Of a DNA stretch of 64,000 nucleotides, positions 42,484 through 52,265 are shown piece by piece. Origin of the DNA: Planctomycetales bacterium 71-10 (GTDB lineage: Bacteria; Planctomycetota; Planctomycetia; Isosphaerales; Isosphaeraceae); assembly GCA_001898385.1 (NCBI GenBank), contig MKTT01000087.1:1-64000 (forward strand). The letters run 5' to 3'. Position numbers and translations under genes: made by a program. Position 1 is the stretch's first letter; the number at the start of each line of letters is the position of its first letter. The notes under the pieces were generated by a model that saw only the letters and a list, made by a program, of their open reading frames with translations, ran no database searches and was not told where the DNA came from.

Positions 42484-43467
42484 CTACAGCCACCGCGACG
42501 CCAGCGCGTCGAAGAACGGGCCCAGGTCCACGTTGCCGCCGCTGAGGACGGCCCCGACGCGGCGGCCTTCGAGGCCGATGCGACGCTCCAGGAGCGGCGC
42601 GACGACGACGGCGCTGGAGGGCTCGACGACGATCTTGAGGCGTTCCCAGAGGAAGCGGAGGGCGTCGACGATCCCGGGCTCGCTCGCGGTATCGATCCGG
42701 TCGACGAGGCGGGAGACGACGGCGAAGGGGCGTTCGCCCAGGCTGGTCCGGAGGCCGTCGGCGATGGTGCGGGGGTCGCCGGAGGGCTCGATCTTGCCCG
42801 AGGCCAGCGAGCGCCGGGCGTCGTCGGCGCGCTCGGGCTCGACGCCGATCACGAGGGTCTGCGGCGAGCGGGCCTTGACCGCGACCGCCGTCCCCGAGAT
42901 CAGCCCGCCCCCGCCCACCGGGACGACCACGGCGTCGAGCGAGCCGGCCTGGTTGAGCAGTTCCCAGGCGGCCGTGGCCTGGCCTGCGATGACGTTCCAG
43001 TTGTCGAACGGGTGGATTACGATCAGCCCCTTGCGGGCGACCTCGTCGGCGACGGCGGCCTCGCGGGCGGCGAGGGTCGGCTCGCAGAGGCGGATCGTCG
43101 CGCCGTAGGCGTTCATCGCCGACTGCTTGATCGCCGGCGCGGTGTGCGGGACCACCACCGTCACCGGCACGCCCAGCAGCGACCCCGCCAGCGCCAGCGC
43201 CTGGCCGTGGTTCCCGGACGAGTGGGTCACGACGCCCCGGCCCCGGGCCGCCTCGTCCAGTTGCAGCAGGGCGTTCATCGCCCCCCGGAACTTGAACGCC
43301 CCCACGCGCTGGAGGTTCTCGCACTTGAGGAAGACCGTCGACCCCGATCGCTCGTCCAGCGTCCGCGAGGTCATGACGGGCGTGACGTGGGCCCAGGGCT
43401 TCAGGCGCTCGACGGCCTCGCGGACCTGGCGTTCGCCGATCGGGATCGCATTCGGATCAATACTCAT
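42484..43467 (-). CDS. Threonine/serine dehydratase (PLP fold type II)
   Basis: This 327-residue enzyme is a PLP-dependent beta-family member. The Schiff-base Lys lies in GAFKFRGA, the substrate loop is [12 protein letters not shown] and the phosphate-binding loop is [18 protein letters not shown] near the end contacts the pyridine ring. It should deaminate L-threonine or L-serine, or act as serine racemase. No C-terminal regulatory ACT domain is present, so it is catabolic rather than IlvA-type. The start at 43467 overlaps the end of thrS by 11 bases, suggesting coupling. Confidence 0.88.
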   Translation of the reverse strand: MSIDPNAIPIGERQVREAVERLKPWAHVTPVMTSRTLDERSGSTVFLKCENLQRVGAFKFRGAMNALLQLDEAARGRGVVTHSSGNHGQALALAGSLLGVPVTVVVPHTAPAIKQSAMNAYGATIRLCEPTLAAREAAVADEVARKGLIVIHPFDNWNVIAGQATAAWELLNQAGSLDAVVVPVGGGGLISGTAVAVKARSPQTLVIGVEPERADDARRSLASGKIEPSGDPRTIADGLRTSLGERPFAVVSRLVDRIDTASEPGIVDALRFLWERLKIVVEPSSAVVVAPLLERRIGLEGRRVGAVLSGGNVDLGPFFDALASRWL

Positions 43468-45658
43468 GCTTCTCACCGGATTCATCCGTCGCGGCCGGCG
43501 GGGCGAGCGGGGCGGCCTGGTGGAAGGCGCGCTCGGCGTCCTCCTTCCGGACGCGGGCGATGGCGTCGGCGACGGTCATGACGCCGAGATCGCCGGCGTG
43601 GCGGTCGCGGTAGGCGACGCTGTCGGCCTCGGCCTCCTTGGCGCCGACGACGAACATCACCGGCACCTTCTGGAGCTGGGCGTCGCGGATCTTGGCGCCG
43701 ATCTTCTCCGGCCGGTGGTCCATCGTGGCGCGGAGGCCGGCGTCGGCCAGCCGCTTCAGGACGGTCTCAGCGTAGTCGGCGGCCTTGTCGGAGATCGGCA
43801 GGACGCGGACCTGCTCGGGCGCCAGCCAGAGCGGGAAGGCCCCGGCGAAGTGCTCGATCAGGATCCCCATGAACCGCTCCATGCTCCCGAACGGGGCGCG
43901 GTGGATCATGACCGGCGTGTGCGGCTGGTTGTCGGCCCCGACGTACTCCAGGCCGAACCGCTGCGGCAGGACGTAGTCGAGCTGCACCGTCCCCAGTTGC
44001 CACTGGCGGCCGATGCAGTCGCGGACGATGAAATCCGCCTTGGGGCCGTAGAAGGCCGCCTCGCCGGCCGCCTCCTCGTAGGGGAGCTTCATCTCGTCGA
44101 GCACGGAGCGGATGTCGTCCTCGGCCCGCCGCCAGGTGTCGCCCTCGGCGCCCTGATACTTGGGATCCTCGGGATCGTGCTTGGAGAGGCGGAGCTTGTA
44201 GTCGGTCAGTCCCAGCGAATTCAGGACGAACTGGGTCAGCTCCATCGTCGAGCGGAACTCGTCGCGGACCTGCTCGTGGGTACAGAACAGGTGGGCGTCG
44301 TCCTGGGTGAAGCCGCGGACGCGGGTCATGCCCGACAGCTCGCCCGACTGCTCGTAGCGATAGACGGTGCCGAACTCGGCCAGGCGCAGCGGGAGGTCGC
44401 GGTAACTCCTCGGCTGGGCGGCGAAGATCTGGATGTGGTGCGGGCAGTTCATCGGCTTGAGGAGGTATTCCTCGAACTCGCAGGTCTGTTCGAGGTAGCC
44501 GATCCGCTCCGCGACGCCCATCTCGAAGTACGGCCGGGTGTACTTCGTCTCCGACGACGGGTCGGGCAGGCGCTCGGGGATGCCGGCCTTGCCCAGCAGC
44601 ACGCGCTGGGCGTCGTCGTCGAGGTTCCCGGCGATGAGGCCGTCGAGCAGCTCCTTGGCGGAGGCGTCGGCGGGCATCTTCAGGGTCGGGAACTGGGAGT
44701 CCTTGTAATAAGGATAGTGGCCGCTGGTCTTGTAGAGGTCGACCTTGCCGATGTGCGGCGTGTAGACCGGCTGATACCCGCGCTTGGTCAGCTCGGCCTT
44801 GAGGAAGTTCTCCAGCTGGCCGCGGACGATCGCCCCCTTGGGCATCCACAGGATGAGCCCGGGGCCGACGAGCGGCGAGATGGTGAACAGCCCCAACTCC
44901 TTGCCCAGCCGGCGGTGGTCGCGCTTGCGGGCCTCCTCGACCTGGGCGATGTAGGCGTCCAGCTCCTTCTTGTCGAAGAAGGCGGTGCCGTAGAGCCGCT
45001 GGAGCATGGGGCGGTCGGTGCGGCCCTTCCAGTACGACCCGGCGATGGAGAGGAGCTTGAACGCCCCCACCTTCCCCGCGTGCGGGATGTGGGGCCCGCG
45101 GCAGAGGTCGACGAACTCGCCCTGGCGGTAGAAGCTGAGGACGCCGTACTTCGCCAGCTCCTCGTCGATGTGCTCCACCTTCAAGGTCTGCCCCAGGTCG
45201 CCGACGAACGCGCGGGCCTGGTCGACGGGGAGGGAGAACCGTTCGAAGGGCTCGGCCTCCTTGGTGATCCTGGCCATCTCGGCCTCGATCGCCGGGAAGT
45301 CGTCCTCGGAGATGGAGCGGCCATCGACTTCCATATCGTAATAGAAGCCGTTGCCGGTGGTCGGCCCGAAGGCGAGCCGGACGCCGGGGAACAGCCGCAT
45401 CACGGCGCGGGCCATGATGTGGGCGGTGCTGTGTCGCAGGACGTCCAGGGCCTCGCGGTCGCGCGACGTCAGCAGCCGCAGCTCGGCCGGGCCGTCGCCG
45501 TTCTCGATCGGGCGATCCAGGTCGACGATCGTCCCGTCGACGACGGCGGCCACGGCGGCGTCCGCCAGCCGCTTGCCGATCCCGGCCGCGACGTCGCGGG
45601 CGCTGGTCCCCTCGGGATATTCCTTGACCGACCCGTCCGGCAGCTTGATCTGGAGCAT
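43457..45658 (-). CDS. thrS: Threonine--tRNA ligase
   Basis: This 733-residue class II aminoacyl-tRNA synthetase has an N-terminal TGS domain ([20 protein letters not shown], residues 3-65), an editing domain with [16 protein letters not shown] and [12 protein letters not shown], a catalytic core with MNCPHHI near residue 402 and [14 protein letters not shown], motif 3 [14 protein letters not shown], and a C-terminal anticodon-binding domain ([20 protein letters not shown]). It charges tRNA-Thr. A 40-residue Ala/Pro-rich tail follows the last domain. It is divergent from the esterase gene and followed at once by a threonine/serine dehydratase. Confidence 0.97.
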   Translation of the reverse strand: MLQIKLPDGSVKEYPEGTSARDVAAGIGKRLADAAVAAVVDGTIVDLDRPIENGDGPAELRLLTSRDREALDVLRHSTAHIMARAVMRLFPGVRLAFGPTTGNGFYYDMEVDGRSISEDDFPAIEAEMARITKEAEPFERFSLPVDQARAFVGDLGQTLKVEHIDEELAKYGVLSFYRQGEFVDLCRGPHIPHAGKVGAFKLLSIAGSYWKGRTDRPMLQRLYGTAFFDKKELDAYIAQVEEARKRDHRRLGKELGLFTISPLVGPGLILWMPKGAIVRGQLENFLKAELTKRGYQPVYTPHIGKVDLYKTSGHYPYYKDSQFPTLKMPADASAKELLDGLIAGNLDDDAQRVLLGKAGIPERLPDPSSETKYTRPYFEMGVAERIGYLEQTCEFEEYLLKPMNCPHHIQIFAAQPRSYRDLPLRLAEFGTVYRYEQSGELSGMTRVRGFTQDDAHLFCTHEQVRDEFRSTMELTQFVLNSLGLTDYKLRLSKHDPEDPKYQGAEGDTWRRAEDDIRSVLDEMKLPYEEAAGEAAFYGPKADFIVRDCIGRQWQLGTVQLDYVLPQRFGLEYVGADNQPHTPVMIHRAPFGSMERFMGILIEHFAGAFPLWLAPEQVRVLPISDKAADYAETVLKRLADAGLRATMDHRPEKIGAKIRDAQLQKVPVMFVVGAKEAEADSVAYRDRHAGDLGVMTVADAIARVRKEDAERAFHQAAPLAPPAATDESGEKHEY

Positions 45659-45810
45659 CTTCGGCCGCTTTCTCCGTCCCCCGGCGCAGTCCTTCGACCC
45701 CCGAGGCCGTCCTCCGCACCCGCTTCCAAGCTCACAAGCGTACCCGACCGCCGGCCGGATGCCAACGTCAAGGGGGGGCGGGGACGAGCCGAGCGTCGTC
45801 GGATGGATCG

Positions 45811-45839
45811 TTGCTTATTGACTGGAAGTCGCCTAAACT
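45811..45839 (+). promoter_or_regulatory. Candidate sigma-70-type promoter of the esterase gene
   Basis: TTGCTT (45811-45816), a 17-base spacer and TAAACT (45834-45839), 43 bases before the ATG, in a patch visibly less GC-rich than its surroundings. Confidence 0.45.
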
Positions 45840-45882
45840 CCCAGGCTCGATCCCGCTCGAACCTCTCCGCGACCCGACTCCC

Positions 45883-47514
45883 ATGAAATCGACCCGCTCG
45901 CTCGCCATCCTCGCCGTGCTGACCTTCGCCGTGACCGAACGGGCCGCCACGGCCTCCGACGCCCCCTTGCGCGCGGGCGACCGGGTCGAAGCGACCCTCG
46001 CCGCGGGCGAGGTTCGGCCGTTCCCGCTGGAGGCCGCCCCCGGCGACTTCGTCCAGGGGAATCTTGAGAAGGGTCGCGGTCGGCTCGCCTTGATCGACGC
46101 GGCCGGCGGGCGCGAGCGGGTGCTCGTCGAGGAAGACGGCCGTCGGGAGTTCCTGTTCGTCTCGGGCGATCGCGGGCCGTACTCGCTGGAACTCCGGGCG
46201 GGCGAGGCCGGCCCGTTCGTCCTGAAGGTCGAGCGCATCGTCCCCCTCGCGGCGCAGGTGAAGCCGAAGGAAGTCCTGGAGAGCCCGCGGCTGCGGCGGC
46301 TCCAGGAGACCCTGGCGGCGGGCGGCGGGACCGACGAATTCTGGGGCGAGGTCGAACGCGGCCGGGGGCCGGTCATCGAGACGGAGGAGGTCGAGCCGCC
46401 GCTCGCCGACGGCCAGGCGCTCGTCACGTTCGTCTGGCGCGGGGCGAGGCGCGGCGTGCGGCTGTTCGGGGCGCCGTCGAACGACTTCGACGACCTCAAG
46501 CGGCTGGGCGATTCCGACGTCTGGTTCGGCTCGTACCGCGTGCCGAGGACGGCCCGGGTGACGTACAAGTATGCGCCCGACGTCCCCGAGCTGGACGCCT
46601 CGCCGATGGTCCGCCGCCGGGCGATCCTCGCCACCGCCCAGCGCGACCCGTTCAACCCCAAACATCTCCCCGAGGGGGAGCCCACCGACAAGTACGCGGG
46701 CGAGTCGCTCCTGGAACTCCCCGACGCCCCCCCCTGCCCCTGGCTGGATCGCAAGGACGGCGTCCCCACAGGCTCCGTGGAGCGGCTGCCGTTGGCGAGC
46801 ACGATCCTGGGGAACACGCGCGACGTCTGGGTCTACCGCCCCCACGGCTACACGCCCGGCGCGGACGGGAACGCTCTGCTCGTCCTGTTCGACGGCGAGC
46901 GATACATGGACGAGGTGCCGACGCCGCGGATCCTCGACAACCTGATCGCCGCCGGGGCCATCCCGCCGACGGCCGCGGTGCTGGTCGGCAACCCGACGAG
47001 CGAGAGCCGGTCGGCCGAACTGCCGCCGAACCCGAAGTTCGCGCGGTTCCTGGCCGAGGAGCTGACGCCCTGGGCCCGCGAGCGGGGCGTCCACGCGCCG
47101 GCGTCGGCGACGGTCGTCGCGGGGGCGAGCTACGGCGGGCTCGCCGCGGCCTACGCCGGGTTCGCGCACCCGGAGATTTTCGGCAAGGTGCTGAGCCAGT
47201 CCGGGTCGTTCTGGTGGGCCCCGGGCTCGTCCCCCGCGGCCGAGCCCGACGAGCCCGAATGGCTCGCGCGGCAGGTCGCGAAGGCCCCGGCGGTCCGGGT
47301 CGTCTTCCACTTCCAGGCCGGGACGTTCGAGGTCGGCCGAGGCGGCTCGGCCGGCATCCGGCAGACGTCGCAACACCTGCGCGACGTCCTGGAGGCCAAG
47401 GGCTGCATCGCGAGCTACGCCGACTTCGGCGGCGGCCACGGCTACGCCTACTGGCGCTACACCCTGGCCGACGGCCTCATCAAGCTCCTGGGCCGTCCCG
47501 TCCCGGCCCCGTGA
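45883..47514 (+). CDS. Enterochelin-esterase-like secreted hydrolase
   Basis: This 543-residue protein has a signal peptide (RSLAILAVLTFAVTERAATA). Residues about 25-115 form a beta domain. The middle (ALVTFVWRGARRGVRLFGAP, SDVWFGSYRVPRTARVTYKY) resembles the N-terminal domain of enterochelin esterases, and the last 250 residues are an esterase D-type alpha/beta hydrolase: LLVLFDGERYMDE, nucleophile elbow GASYGG, and His in GGGHGYAYWR. Fes-type enzymes hydrolyse ferric siderophore esters. No siderophore genes are in the window, so another ester substrate is equally possible. Confidence 0.75.
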   Translation: MKSTRSLAILAVLTFAVTERAATASDAPLRAGDRVEATLAAGEVRPFPLEAAPGDFVQGNLEKGRGRLALIDAAGGRERVLVEEDGRREFLFVSGDRGPYSLELRAGEAGPFVLKVERIVPLAAQVKPKEVLESPRLRRLQETLAAGGGTDEFWGEVERGRGPVIETEEVEPPLADGQALVTFVWRGARRGVRLFGAPSNDFDDLKRLGDSDVWFGSYRVPRTARVTYKYAPDVPELDASPMVRRRAILATAQRDPFNPKHLPEGEPTDKYAGESLLELPDAPPCPWLDRKDGVPTGSVERLPLASTILGNTRDVWVYRPHGYTPGADGNALLVLFDGERYMDEVPTPRILDNLIAAGAIPPTAAVLVGNPTSESRSAELPPNPKFARFLAEELTPWARERGVHAPASATVVAGASYGGLAAAYAGFAHPEIFGKVLSQSGSFWWAPGSSPAAEPDEPEWLARQVAKAPAVRVVFHFQAGTFEVGRGGSAGIRQTSQHLRDVLEAKGCIASYADFGGGHGYAYWRYTLADGLIKLLGRPVPAP

Positions 47515-47523
47515 CCCGCGCCG

Positions 47524-47970
47524 TCAGTTCGCGAGGATCTCGTCGGGCGACTGGGCCCGTACGCCGGTGTAGGGGCGGAAATCCTGGACGTTGAACGTCA
47601 GGAGCCGGTCGACGCCGTGGACCATCATCGCCGCCACGAGGCGGGCGTCGTGCGCCTTCTTGCCGACGACGCCGGCGGTCGCGACCAGATGCTCCCAGGT
47701 CGGATAGACGGCCGGCGTGTCGTCGAGGAGCGTGAACAGCTTCTTGCACAGCCTCAAGTCCGCCGCGGCCTCGACGACGGATTTGCCCAGGCCGTTCACC
47801 GCGACCGGACGAGTCGCGACGGCCCAGAACTCGAAAAGATTCTGCGGAACGATGAACAACTCCTCCGAATCGGAGCGTAATCTCGCGATCGCCAGGCGGG
47901 TCGTGTGGTGGGACGGGGCCGTGAGGTCGATCAATCGGAGGAGGATGTTCGTGTCGACGAGGGTGCTCAT
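47524..47970 (-). CDS. VapC-like PIN-domain toxin
   Basis: This 148-residue PIN protein begins STLVDTNILLRLID (first catalytic Asp). QNLFEFWAVATRP provides the Glu, KKAHDARLVAAMMVHGV the second Asp and LLTFNVQDFRPY the last acidic position. These are the marks of VapC ribonucleases, which cut tRNA or rRNA. The start was chosen because it overlaps the upstream small gene by four bases (ATGA). It forms a toxin-antitoxin pair with that gene. Confidence 0.82.
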   Translation of the reverse strand: MSTLVDTNILLRLIDLTAPSHHTTRLAIARLRSDSEELFIVPQNLFEFWAVATRPVAVNGLGKSVVEAAADLRLCKKLFTLLDDTPAVYPTWEHLVATAGVVGKKAHDARLVAAMMVHGVDRLLTFNVQDFRPYTGVRAQSPDEILAN

Positions 47971-48239
47971 TCCCCCCGTCCCTCGTAGATGGACTCCCGA
48001 TCGTCGCGCACCCCGCCCACGCGGACCCCATTTGAGGCGATCCAGGCGTCCAGCCGCGCGATCCACTCCTCGGCCGTTTCTTCGACGGGTCTCGTCGGCG
48101 TCGTCGGATGTTGCACTCGCAAGCTCGCCACGATCGTCCGCAGCCCCTCGACCACCGGCGCAGGGAGGCCGGTGAGGTCGAGGATTTGAGGGGACTGGGC
48201 GTTCGGAGCATCGATCCGGGTTTCGACTTCGGTGCTCAT
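47967..48239 (-). CDS. Putative antitoxin of the VapC-like toxin
   Basis: This 90-residue acidic protein (STEVETRIDAPN start, ILDLTGLPAPVVEGLRTIV helix, EEWIARLDAWI helix) directly precedes and overlaps the PIN toxin gene. The PxxVxxxLRxIVxxLR stretch resembles short antitoxins in planctomycete PIN pairs; I do not recognise a standard VapB DNA-binding domain. Its assignment as antitoxin rests on position, size and overlap. Confidence 0.65.
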   Translation of the reverse strand: MSTEVETRIDAPNAQSPQILDLTGLPAPVVEGLRTIVASLRVQHPTTPTRPVEETAEEWIARLDAWIASNGVRVGGVRDDRESIYEGRGE

Positions 48240-48303
48240 GGCTTGCTCCTTGTGTCGGCCGGGGTAAACCTCCATCGCTATTGTAGGGGCCGCCCCTCTA
48301 CCG

Positions 48304-48678
48304 TCACGGCTCGATCTCGAAGAACGGCGCGATGCGGGTGACGCGGAAGATCTCCACGAGGTCGGGGTGGAGGCGGCGGAGGATGAGGCGGCCCTGGGCG
48401 GCGAGCAGGCGCTTGCGCAGGGTCATCAGACGGCCGATGGCCTCGCTGGCGATGTAGTGGACGTCGGAGAGGTCCAGCACGAGACGGCCCCCCGGGCTGA
48501 AGGGATAAGACGCCAGAAACCCGTCGAAGGTGTGGGCGAACATCAGGTCGCCCTTCGGCCTCATGACGGGGCCGTCCTCGTCGTCCCAGGTGAACCAGTC
48601 GCCCCGGCCGCAGCGGGAGCAGACGCCGTCGGGGGCCTCGGCCGGGAGTGGTGCGGCGCAGGTCGGGCAGGAGGTCAC
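48304..48678 (-). CDS. STAS-domain protein with N-terminal zinc ribbon
   Basis: This 124-residue protein starts with a four-Cys zinc ribbon (CPTCAAPLPAEAPDGVCSRCG) and continues into an anti-sigma-antagonist-like STAS fold: LVLDLSDVHYIASEAIGRL, then GRLILRRLHPDLVEIFRV. The Ser in IASEAIG is where SpoIIAA-type proteins are phosphorylated. It may report or relay a partner-switch signal; no kinase of that type is adjacent. The start overlaps the end of pdxH by four bases (ATGA), so it is probably co-translated with it. Confidence 0.75.
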   Translation of the reverse strand: MTSCPTCAAPLPAEAPDGVCSRCGRGDWFTWDDEDGPVMRPKGDLMFAHTFDGFLASYPFSPGGRLVLDLSDVHYIASEAIGRLMTLRKRLLAAQGRLILRRLHPDLVEIFRVTRIAPFFEIEP

Positions 48679-49310
48679 GGCGAGAGCCTCTCGATGGTCC
48701 AGGCGCCGCCGTCCTTGCGGTAGCGCAGCCGGTCGTGCAGCCGGCTGGGGCGGCCCTGCCAGAACTCGACCGTCTCGGGCAGGATGCGGAAGCCGCCCCA
48801 GTGGGCCGGGCGGGGGATCGGCGCGCCGGCGAACTTCGCCTCATACTCGCGGAACAGCGCCTCCAGGTGCTCGCGGTCGGGGATCGCCCGCGACTGCTTC
48901 GACGCCCACGCGCCGACCTGCGACGCCTCCGGACGGACGCGGAAGTACTCCTCGGACTCCTCGGCCGAGACCCTCTCCACGGGGCCCTCGACCGCCACCT
49001 GCCGCTCCAGGTCCTTCCAGAAGAACAGCATCGAGGCGCGGGGGTTGGCGGCCAATTCGCGGCCCTTGCGGCTCTCGTAGTTGGTGAAGAAGGTGAAGCC
49101 TCGCGGGTCGCAGCCCTTGAGCAGGACGATCCGGGCCGAGGGCCGGCCGTCGGGCGTGGCGGTCGCGAGCGTGGCGGCGTTGGCCTCCAGGGCGTCGATC
49201 GCCAGGGCGTCGGCGAACCAGCGTTCGAACTGGCGGATCGGGTCCGGGTCGACGTCCTTCTCGTCGAGGGCGTGTCGGGCGTAGTCGCGGCGGATGTCGG
49301 GGAGGCTCAT
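48675..49310 (-). CDS. pdxH: Pyridoxamine 5'-phosphate oxidase
   Basis: This 211-residue FMN enzyme oxidises pyridoxamine or pyridoxine phosphate to pyridoxal phosphate. Visible marks are LATATPDGRPSARIVLLKG, FTFFTNYESRKGRELA, LFFWKDLERQVAVEG and the C-terminal FWQGRPSRLHDRLRYR, with the substrate-binding Arg-x-His. Length and order match the family. It lies downstream of the AGE-type epimerase gene on the same strand and overlaps the STAS gene. Confidence 0.95.
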   Translation of the reverse strand: MSLPDIRRDYARHALDEKDVDPDPIRQFERWFADALAIDALEANAATLATATPDGRPSARIVLLKGCDPRGFTFFTNYESRKGRELAANPRASMLFFWKDLERQVAVEGPVERVSAEESEEYFRVRPEASQVGAWASKQSRAIPDREHLEALFREYEAKFAGAPIPRPAHWGGFRILPETVEFWQGRPSRLHDRLRYRKDGGAWTIERLSP

Positions 49311-49317
49311 CGTCTCG

Positions 49318-50664
49318 TCACTTTCCGGGAGGCTCGGGGGCTCGCGAGAGGAGGCGGGCGACGTTCATCATCGCCCGCGCGGTGTGGTAATTCGCCTTCC
49401 ATTCGTTGGCCTTCGCGCCGTCGCCCTTCAGGCGGCCGTCGCGTTCGGTCTCGGCGTACCAGCCGTCGTGTTCGGGGTCGAGCATGTGCCGCTCGATGAA
49501 CCCCCACTGGTCGGCCAGGGCCCGCGCGTAGCGGTCGGTCTCGCGGCCGAACCGATGGTCCATCACGGCCAGGGCGTTCAGGCCCTCGGCCTGGGTCCAC
49601 CAGACCTTGGTGAAGTCGTACGAGCCGGCGGCGAAGGCGTCCCCCTTGTCGTTGAATCCGCCGAATCGCTCGTCCCAGCCCCAGTCGAGCGCGTGGTCGA
49701 CGAGGCTGCGGGCGACCTCCCACGTCCTCGCGTCGTCGGGCGTGTGCTGGGCTTCGGCGGCCTCGATCAGGAGGTACGCCGTCTCGACGTCGTGGCCGAA
49801 CGAGTCGTGGGCGGGGATCGGCCGCCAGTCGCGCGTGAGGTAGAGGTTCAGCGCCCCGGGCTCCACGGCGATCCGGTCGCGGACCAGGTGGAACGCCTCG
49901 GTTAGACGCTCCCGGACGATCGGCCGGTGGTCGACCTTCGCCAGCTCGGCCAGCGCCTCCAGGATGTGGATGTGGCTGTTCATCGTCTTGCAGCCGTAGT
50001 ACACGCCCAGGCGGTCCTTGCGGGCGGAGACGGGGGTGGCGGGGTCGTGGGACGTGATCGCCGTCCCGTCGCGGCGGATCCCCTCGAACCAGCCGCCGTG
50101 CTCGCGGTCGTGGGCCTTCGCTTCGAGCCAGTCGAAGGCGTCGCGGGCGACCTTCAGGGCGAGGTCGTCGCCGCCGACGGCCCGGACCTTCGCCGCGGCG
50201 TAGATGACGAATGCCGTCCCGTAGACGTGCTTCTCGTCCCCGAGCTTCGGGTCGACCTTCCCGTCGGGGCCGAGGATCCAGTGGAAGCCCCCCTGCTCCG
50301 CGTCGCGCATCGTCTCGTCGAGGAACGCCAGGCCGTGGCGGGCGTACTTCAGGTATTCGTCGCGGCGGGCGGGGTCGAACTCGGCGTAGGCGGCGGCCGT
50401 CCAGGTCATGCGCGACTGGTACACCAGCGATTTCGAGCGGTCGGGCCGGACCGTCCAGTCGCGGGCGATCTCCTGATGGAACCCGCCTCGGTCGTCGACG
50501 GCCGCGGGATACCAGCGGGCCATCTCGGCGGCGAGGAGCGTTCGGAGGCGGTCGGCCGTGGGATGGACGGCCTGCTCCTCGGCGCGGGCCGGGATCGCGA
50601 CCGCCGGGGCGAGGCTCGCCAGGGCCAGAATCGTCGTGCACGTCCGCTGCAGCGCAACCATCAT
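49318..50664 (-). CDS. Secreted AGE-type (N-acylglucosamine 2-epimerase-like) protein
   Basis: This 448-residue protein has a signal peptide (TTILALASLAPAVAIPARA). The rest is an alpha/alpha barrel of AGE family: WYPAAVDDRGGFHQEI, QSRMTWTAAAYAEF, HVYGTAFVIYAAAKV, HGGWFEGI, TMNSHIHILEALAEL and WWTQAEGLNALAVMD. These repeats of Trp/His-rich helices are the substrate pocket of cellobiose or acylglucosamine epimerases. Its export suggests it acts on glycans outside the cytoplasm. The stop lies seven bases before the pdxH start. Confidence 0.85.
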   Translation of the reverse strand: MMVALQRTCTTILALASLAPAVAIPARAEEQAVHPTADRLRTLLAAEMARWYPAAVDDRGGFHQEIARDWTVRPDRSKSLVYQSRMTWTAAAYAEFDPARRDEYLKYARHGLAFLDETMRDAEQGGFHWILGPDGKVDPKLGDEKHVYGTAFVIYAAAKVRAVGGDDLALKVARDAFDWLEAKAHDREHGGWFEGIRRDGTAITSHDPATPVSARKDRLGVYYGCKTMNSHIHILEALAELAKVDHRPIVRERLTEAFHLVRDRIAVEPGALNLYLTRDWRPIPAHDSFGHDVETAYLLIEAAEAQHTPDDARTWEVARSLVDHALDWGWDERFGGFNDKGDAFAAGSYDFTKVWWTQAEGLNALAVMDHRFGRETDRYARALADQWGFIERHMLDPEHDGWYAETERDGRLKGDGAKANEWKANYHTARAMMNVARLLSRAPEPPGK

Positions 50665-50765
50665 CGGCGTCCTCCCCGGCCGCCTTGCCGGGACGGCGGC
50701 TCAGGATCCGATTATCGCCGTCGGGGCGACCCCGGGCAATCGCGGCCCGACCCCGGCGGCTCGAC

Positions 50766-52265
50766 TCAATCGGACTTCGACCCGTCTTCGAAGCGGAGGG
50801 CGAAGAGGTCGGCGTCTTTCATCACGAAGCGAAGGCGGACGGGCCGGCCGGCCAGCCCGCCGAGGTCGCCCCCGGCGAAGGCCACGGCGCGCTCGATCTC
50901 GTTGCCGATCAGCTCGGTGCAATCGGCCAGCGCGAAGCCGGGGATCGGCGTCCCGTCCGGGCCCTGGACCTCCACCCGCACGCCGCCCGCGGCCGAGGTC
51001 GAGAAGTTCAGCATCAGCCTCGAGCCCCGGAACGTCAGCGGCCGGGTCGTCATCTCCCCGCCGTCGTAGTCGGCGTGGACGGAGGCGAAGCCGTCGAGCC
51101 GCAGGCTGTAGCGCCTGAGGTGGGCCGTCGGCTGGCCGTAGTTCTGATTGACGTAGAGCGACATCTCGGACGGGCCCGTCTGCACGATGTTGCGGGCGGG
51201 GTAGTTCGTCCGCGATGTCCAGTTCTCGGCCCCGACCCCCGGCGCGACGAACGCCTCCATGAACGTGCGATCGTAGACGCCCCCGCCCCGGCTGCTCATC
51301 AGGACCGCGTCCGAGACGTCATGGAAGTACCCCGGGTCGACCCCGATCGCCTTCGCCTGCGCCTCGGTGAGCGCGCGACGGCCCTGCATGAACCGGGCGG
51401 CCGTCGCGATGGAGATGTGAGGCGCCCGGAAATACGGATGGGTCTGGCTGGTGTAGAGCTGCTCGACGGGCGCCGCCCCGTCGCCGCGCCGGTACTCCAT
51501 CAGCGTGGGGTTGCGCCATTCGAGGAAGTCGTCGCTCTCGACCCGCGCGATCCGCCGCTTGCCCCCCTCGTAGATGCGGTAGTAGAGGAGATACTTCCCC
51601 TCGGCGGCCGACCAGAACGCGACGTTCTGGGAGTCGAAGACGTAGGAATCGCCCCCCTCGCGGGTCTGCACGTCCCGTTTCGTGAGGATGGGGCCGTCGC
51701 GGAGTCGCTTCCAGCGGAGGCCGTCGGGGGAGGCGTAGGCGCTCAGCCCCTGCTCGTGGACGCCGCCGACGGCCTTGTACCGCTCGGCGGGATCGACTCC
51801 CGGGCGGTCGTCCAGGAACGGCGCGAAGTTGTGCGTGACGGCCGCCGCGTCGGCCAGCACGATGTTGGTCGCGGGCCGGCCCGCTCGGGGGTGGAGGTCC
51901 AGCGACGGCCTGGTCCAGGCGACGCCGTCCTCGGACTCGGCGCAGCAGACGACCTGCCCGGGATCGTCGTCCTTCTTCGCCCCGCCGCCTCCCGTCCCCC
52001 GATAGTAGGCCCGGTATCTCCCCCCGGAATGGACGATCGTCGCGTAGCCGCTGAAGGGCCCCTCCCAGGGCTCGTCGAAGGCGAGCACGGGCCCGCGGTC
52101 CACGGGGCGATGCTGCCGCAGTTCGAGGTGCGAGAGCGAGTCGACCAGATGCCGGTCGAGGAACAGCTCGCGCCGCGAGCCGACCTCGACCGCCTCGGGC
52201 GGCTCGGCCCGCGCGGCCAGCGACGCCGCGAATGCCAGGATCGTCGTCGCGAGGATTCGATTCAT
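50766..52265 (-). CDS. Secreted beta-propeller (glycosidase-like) protein
   Basis: This 499-residue protein has a signal peptide (ATTILAFAASLAARA). FLDRHLVDSLSHLELRQHRP then GYATIVHSGGRYRAYYRG and repeated DSYVFDSQNVAFWS/YLLYYRIYEGG blades suggest the five-bladed propeller of GH32/GH43-type enzymes; acidic residues occur at the right places but no full catalytic trio is clear. A C-terminal beta sandwich (MLNFSTSAAGGVRVEVQGPDG) is common to this planctomycete family. It probably binds or cuts a polysaccharide. I chose the ATG at 52265, which directly precedes the signal peptide. Confidence 0.7.
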   Translation of the reverse strand: MNRILATTILAFAASLAARAEPPEAVEVGSRRELFLDRHLVDSLSHLELRQHRPVDRGPVLAFDEPWEGPFSGYATIVHSGGRYRAYYRGTGGGGAKKDDDPGQVVCCAESEDGVAWTRPSLDLHPRAGRPATNIVLADAAAVTHNFAPFLDDRPGVDPAERYKAVGGVHEQGLSAYASPDGLRWKRLRDGPILTKRDVQTREGGDSYVFDSQNVAFWSAAEGKYLLYYRIYEGGKRRIARVESDDFLEWRNPTLMEYRRGDGAAPVEQLYTSQTHPYFRAPHISIATAARFMQGRRALTEAQAKAIGVDPGYFHDVSDAVLMSSRGGGVYDRTFMEAFVAPGVGAENWTSRTNYPARNIVQTGPSEMSLYVNQNYGQPTAHLRRYSLRLDGFASVHADYDGGEMTTRPLTFRGSRLMLNFSTSAAGGVRVEVQGPDGTPIPGFALADCTELIGNEIERAVAFAGGDLGGLAGRPVRLRFVMKDADLFALRFEDGSKSD

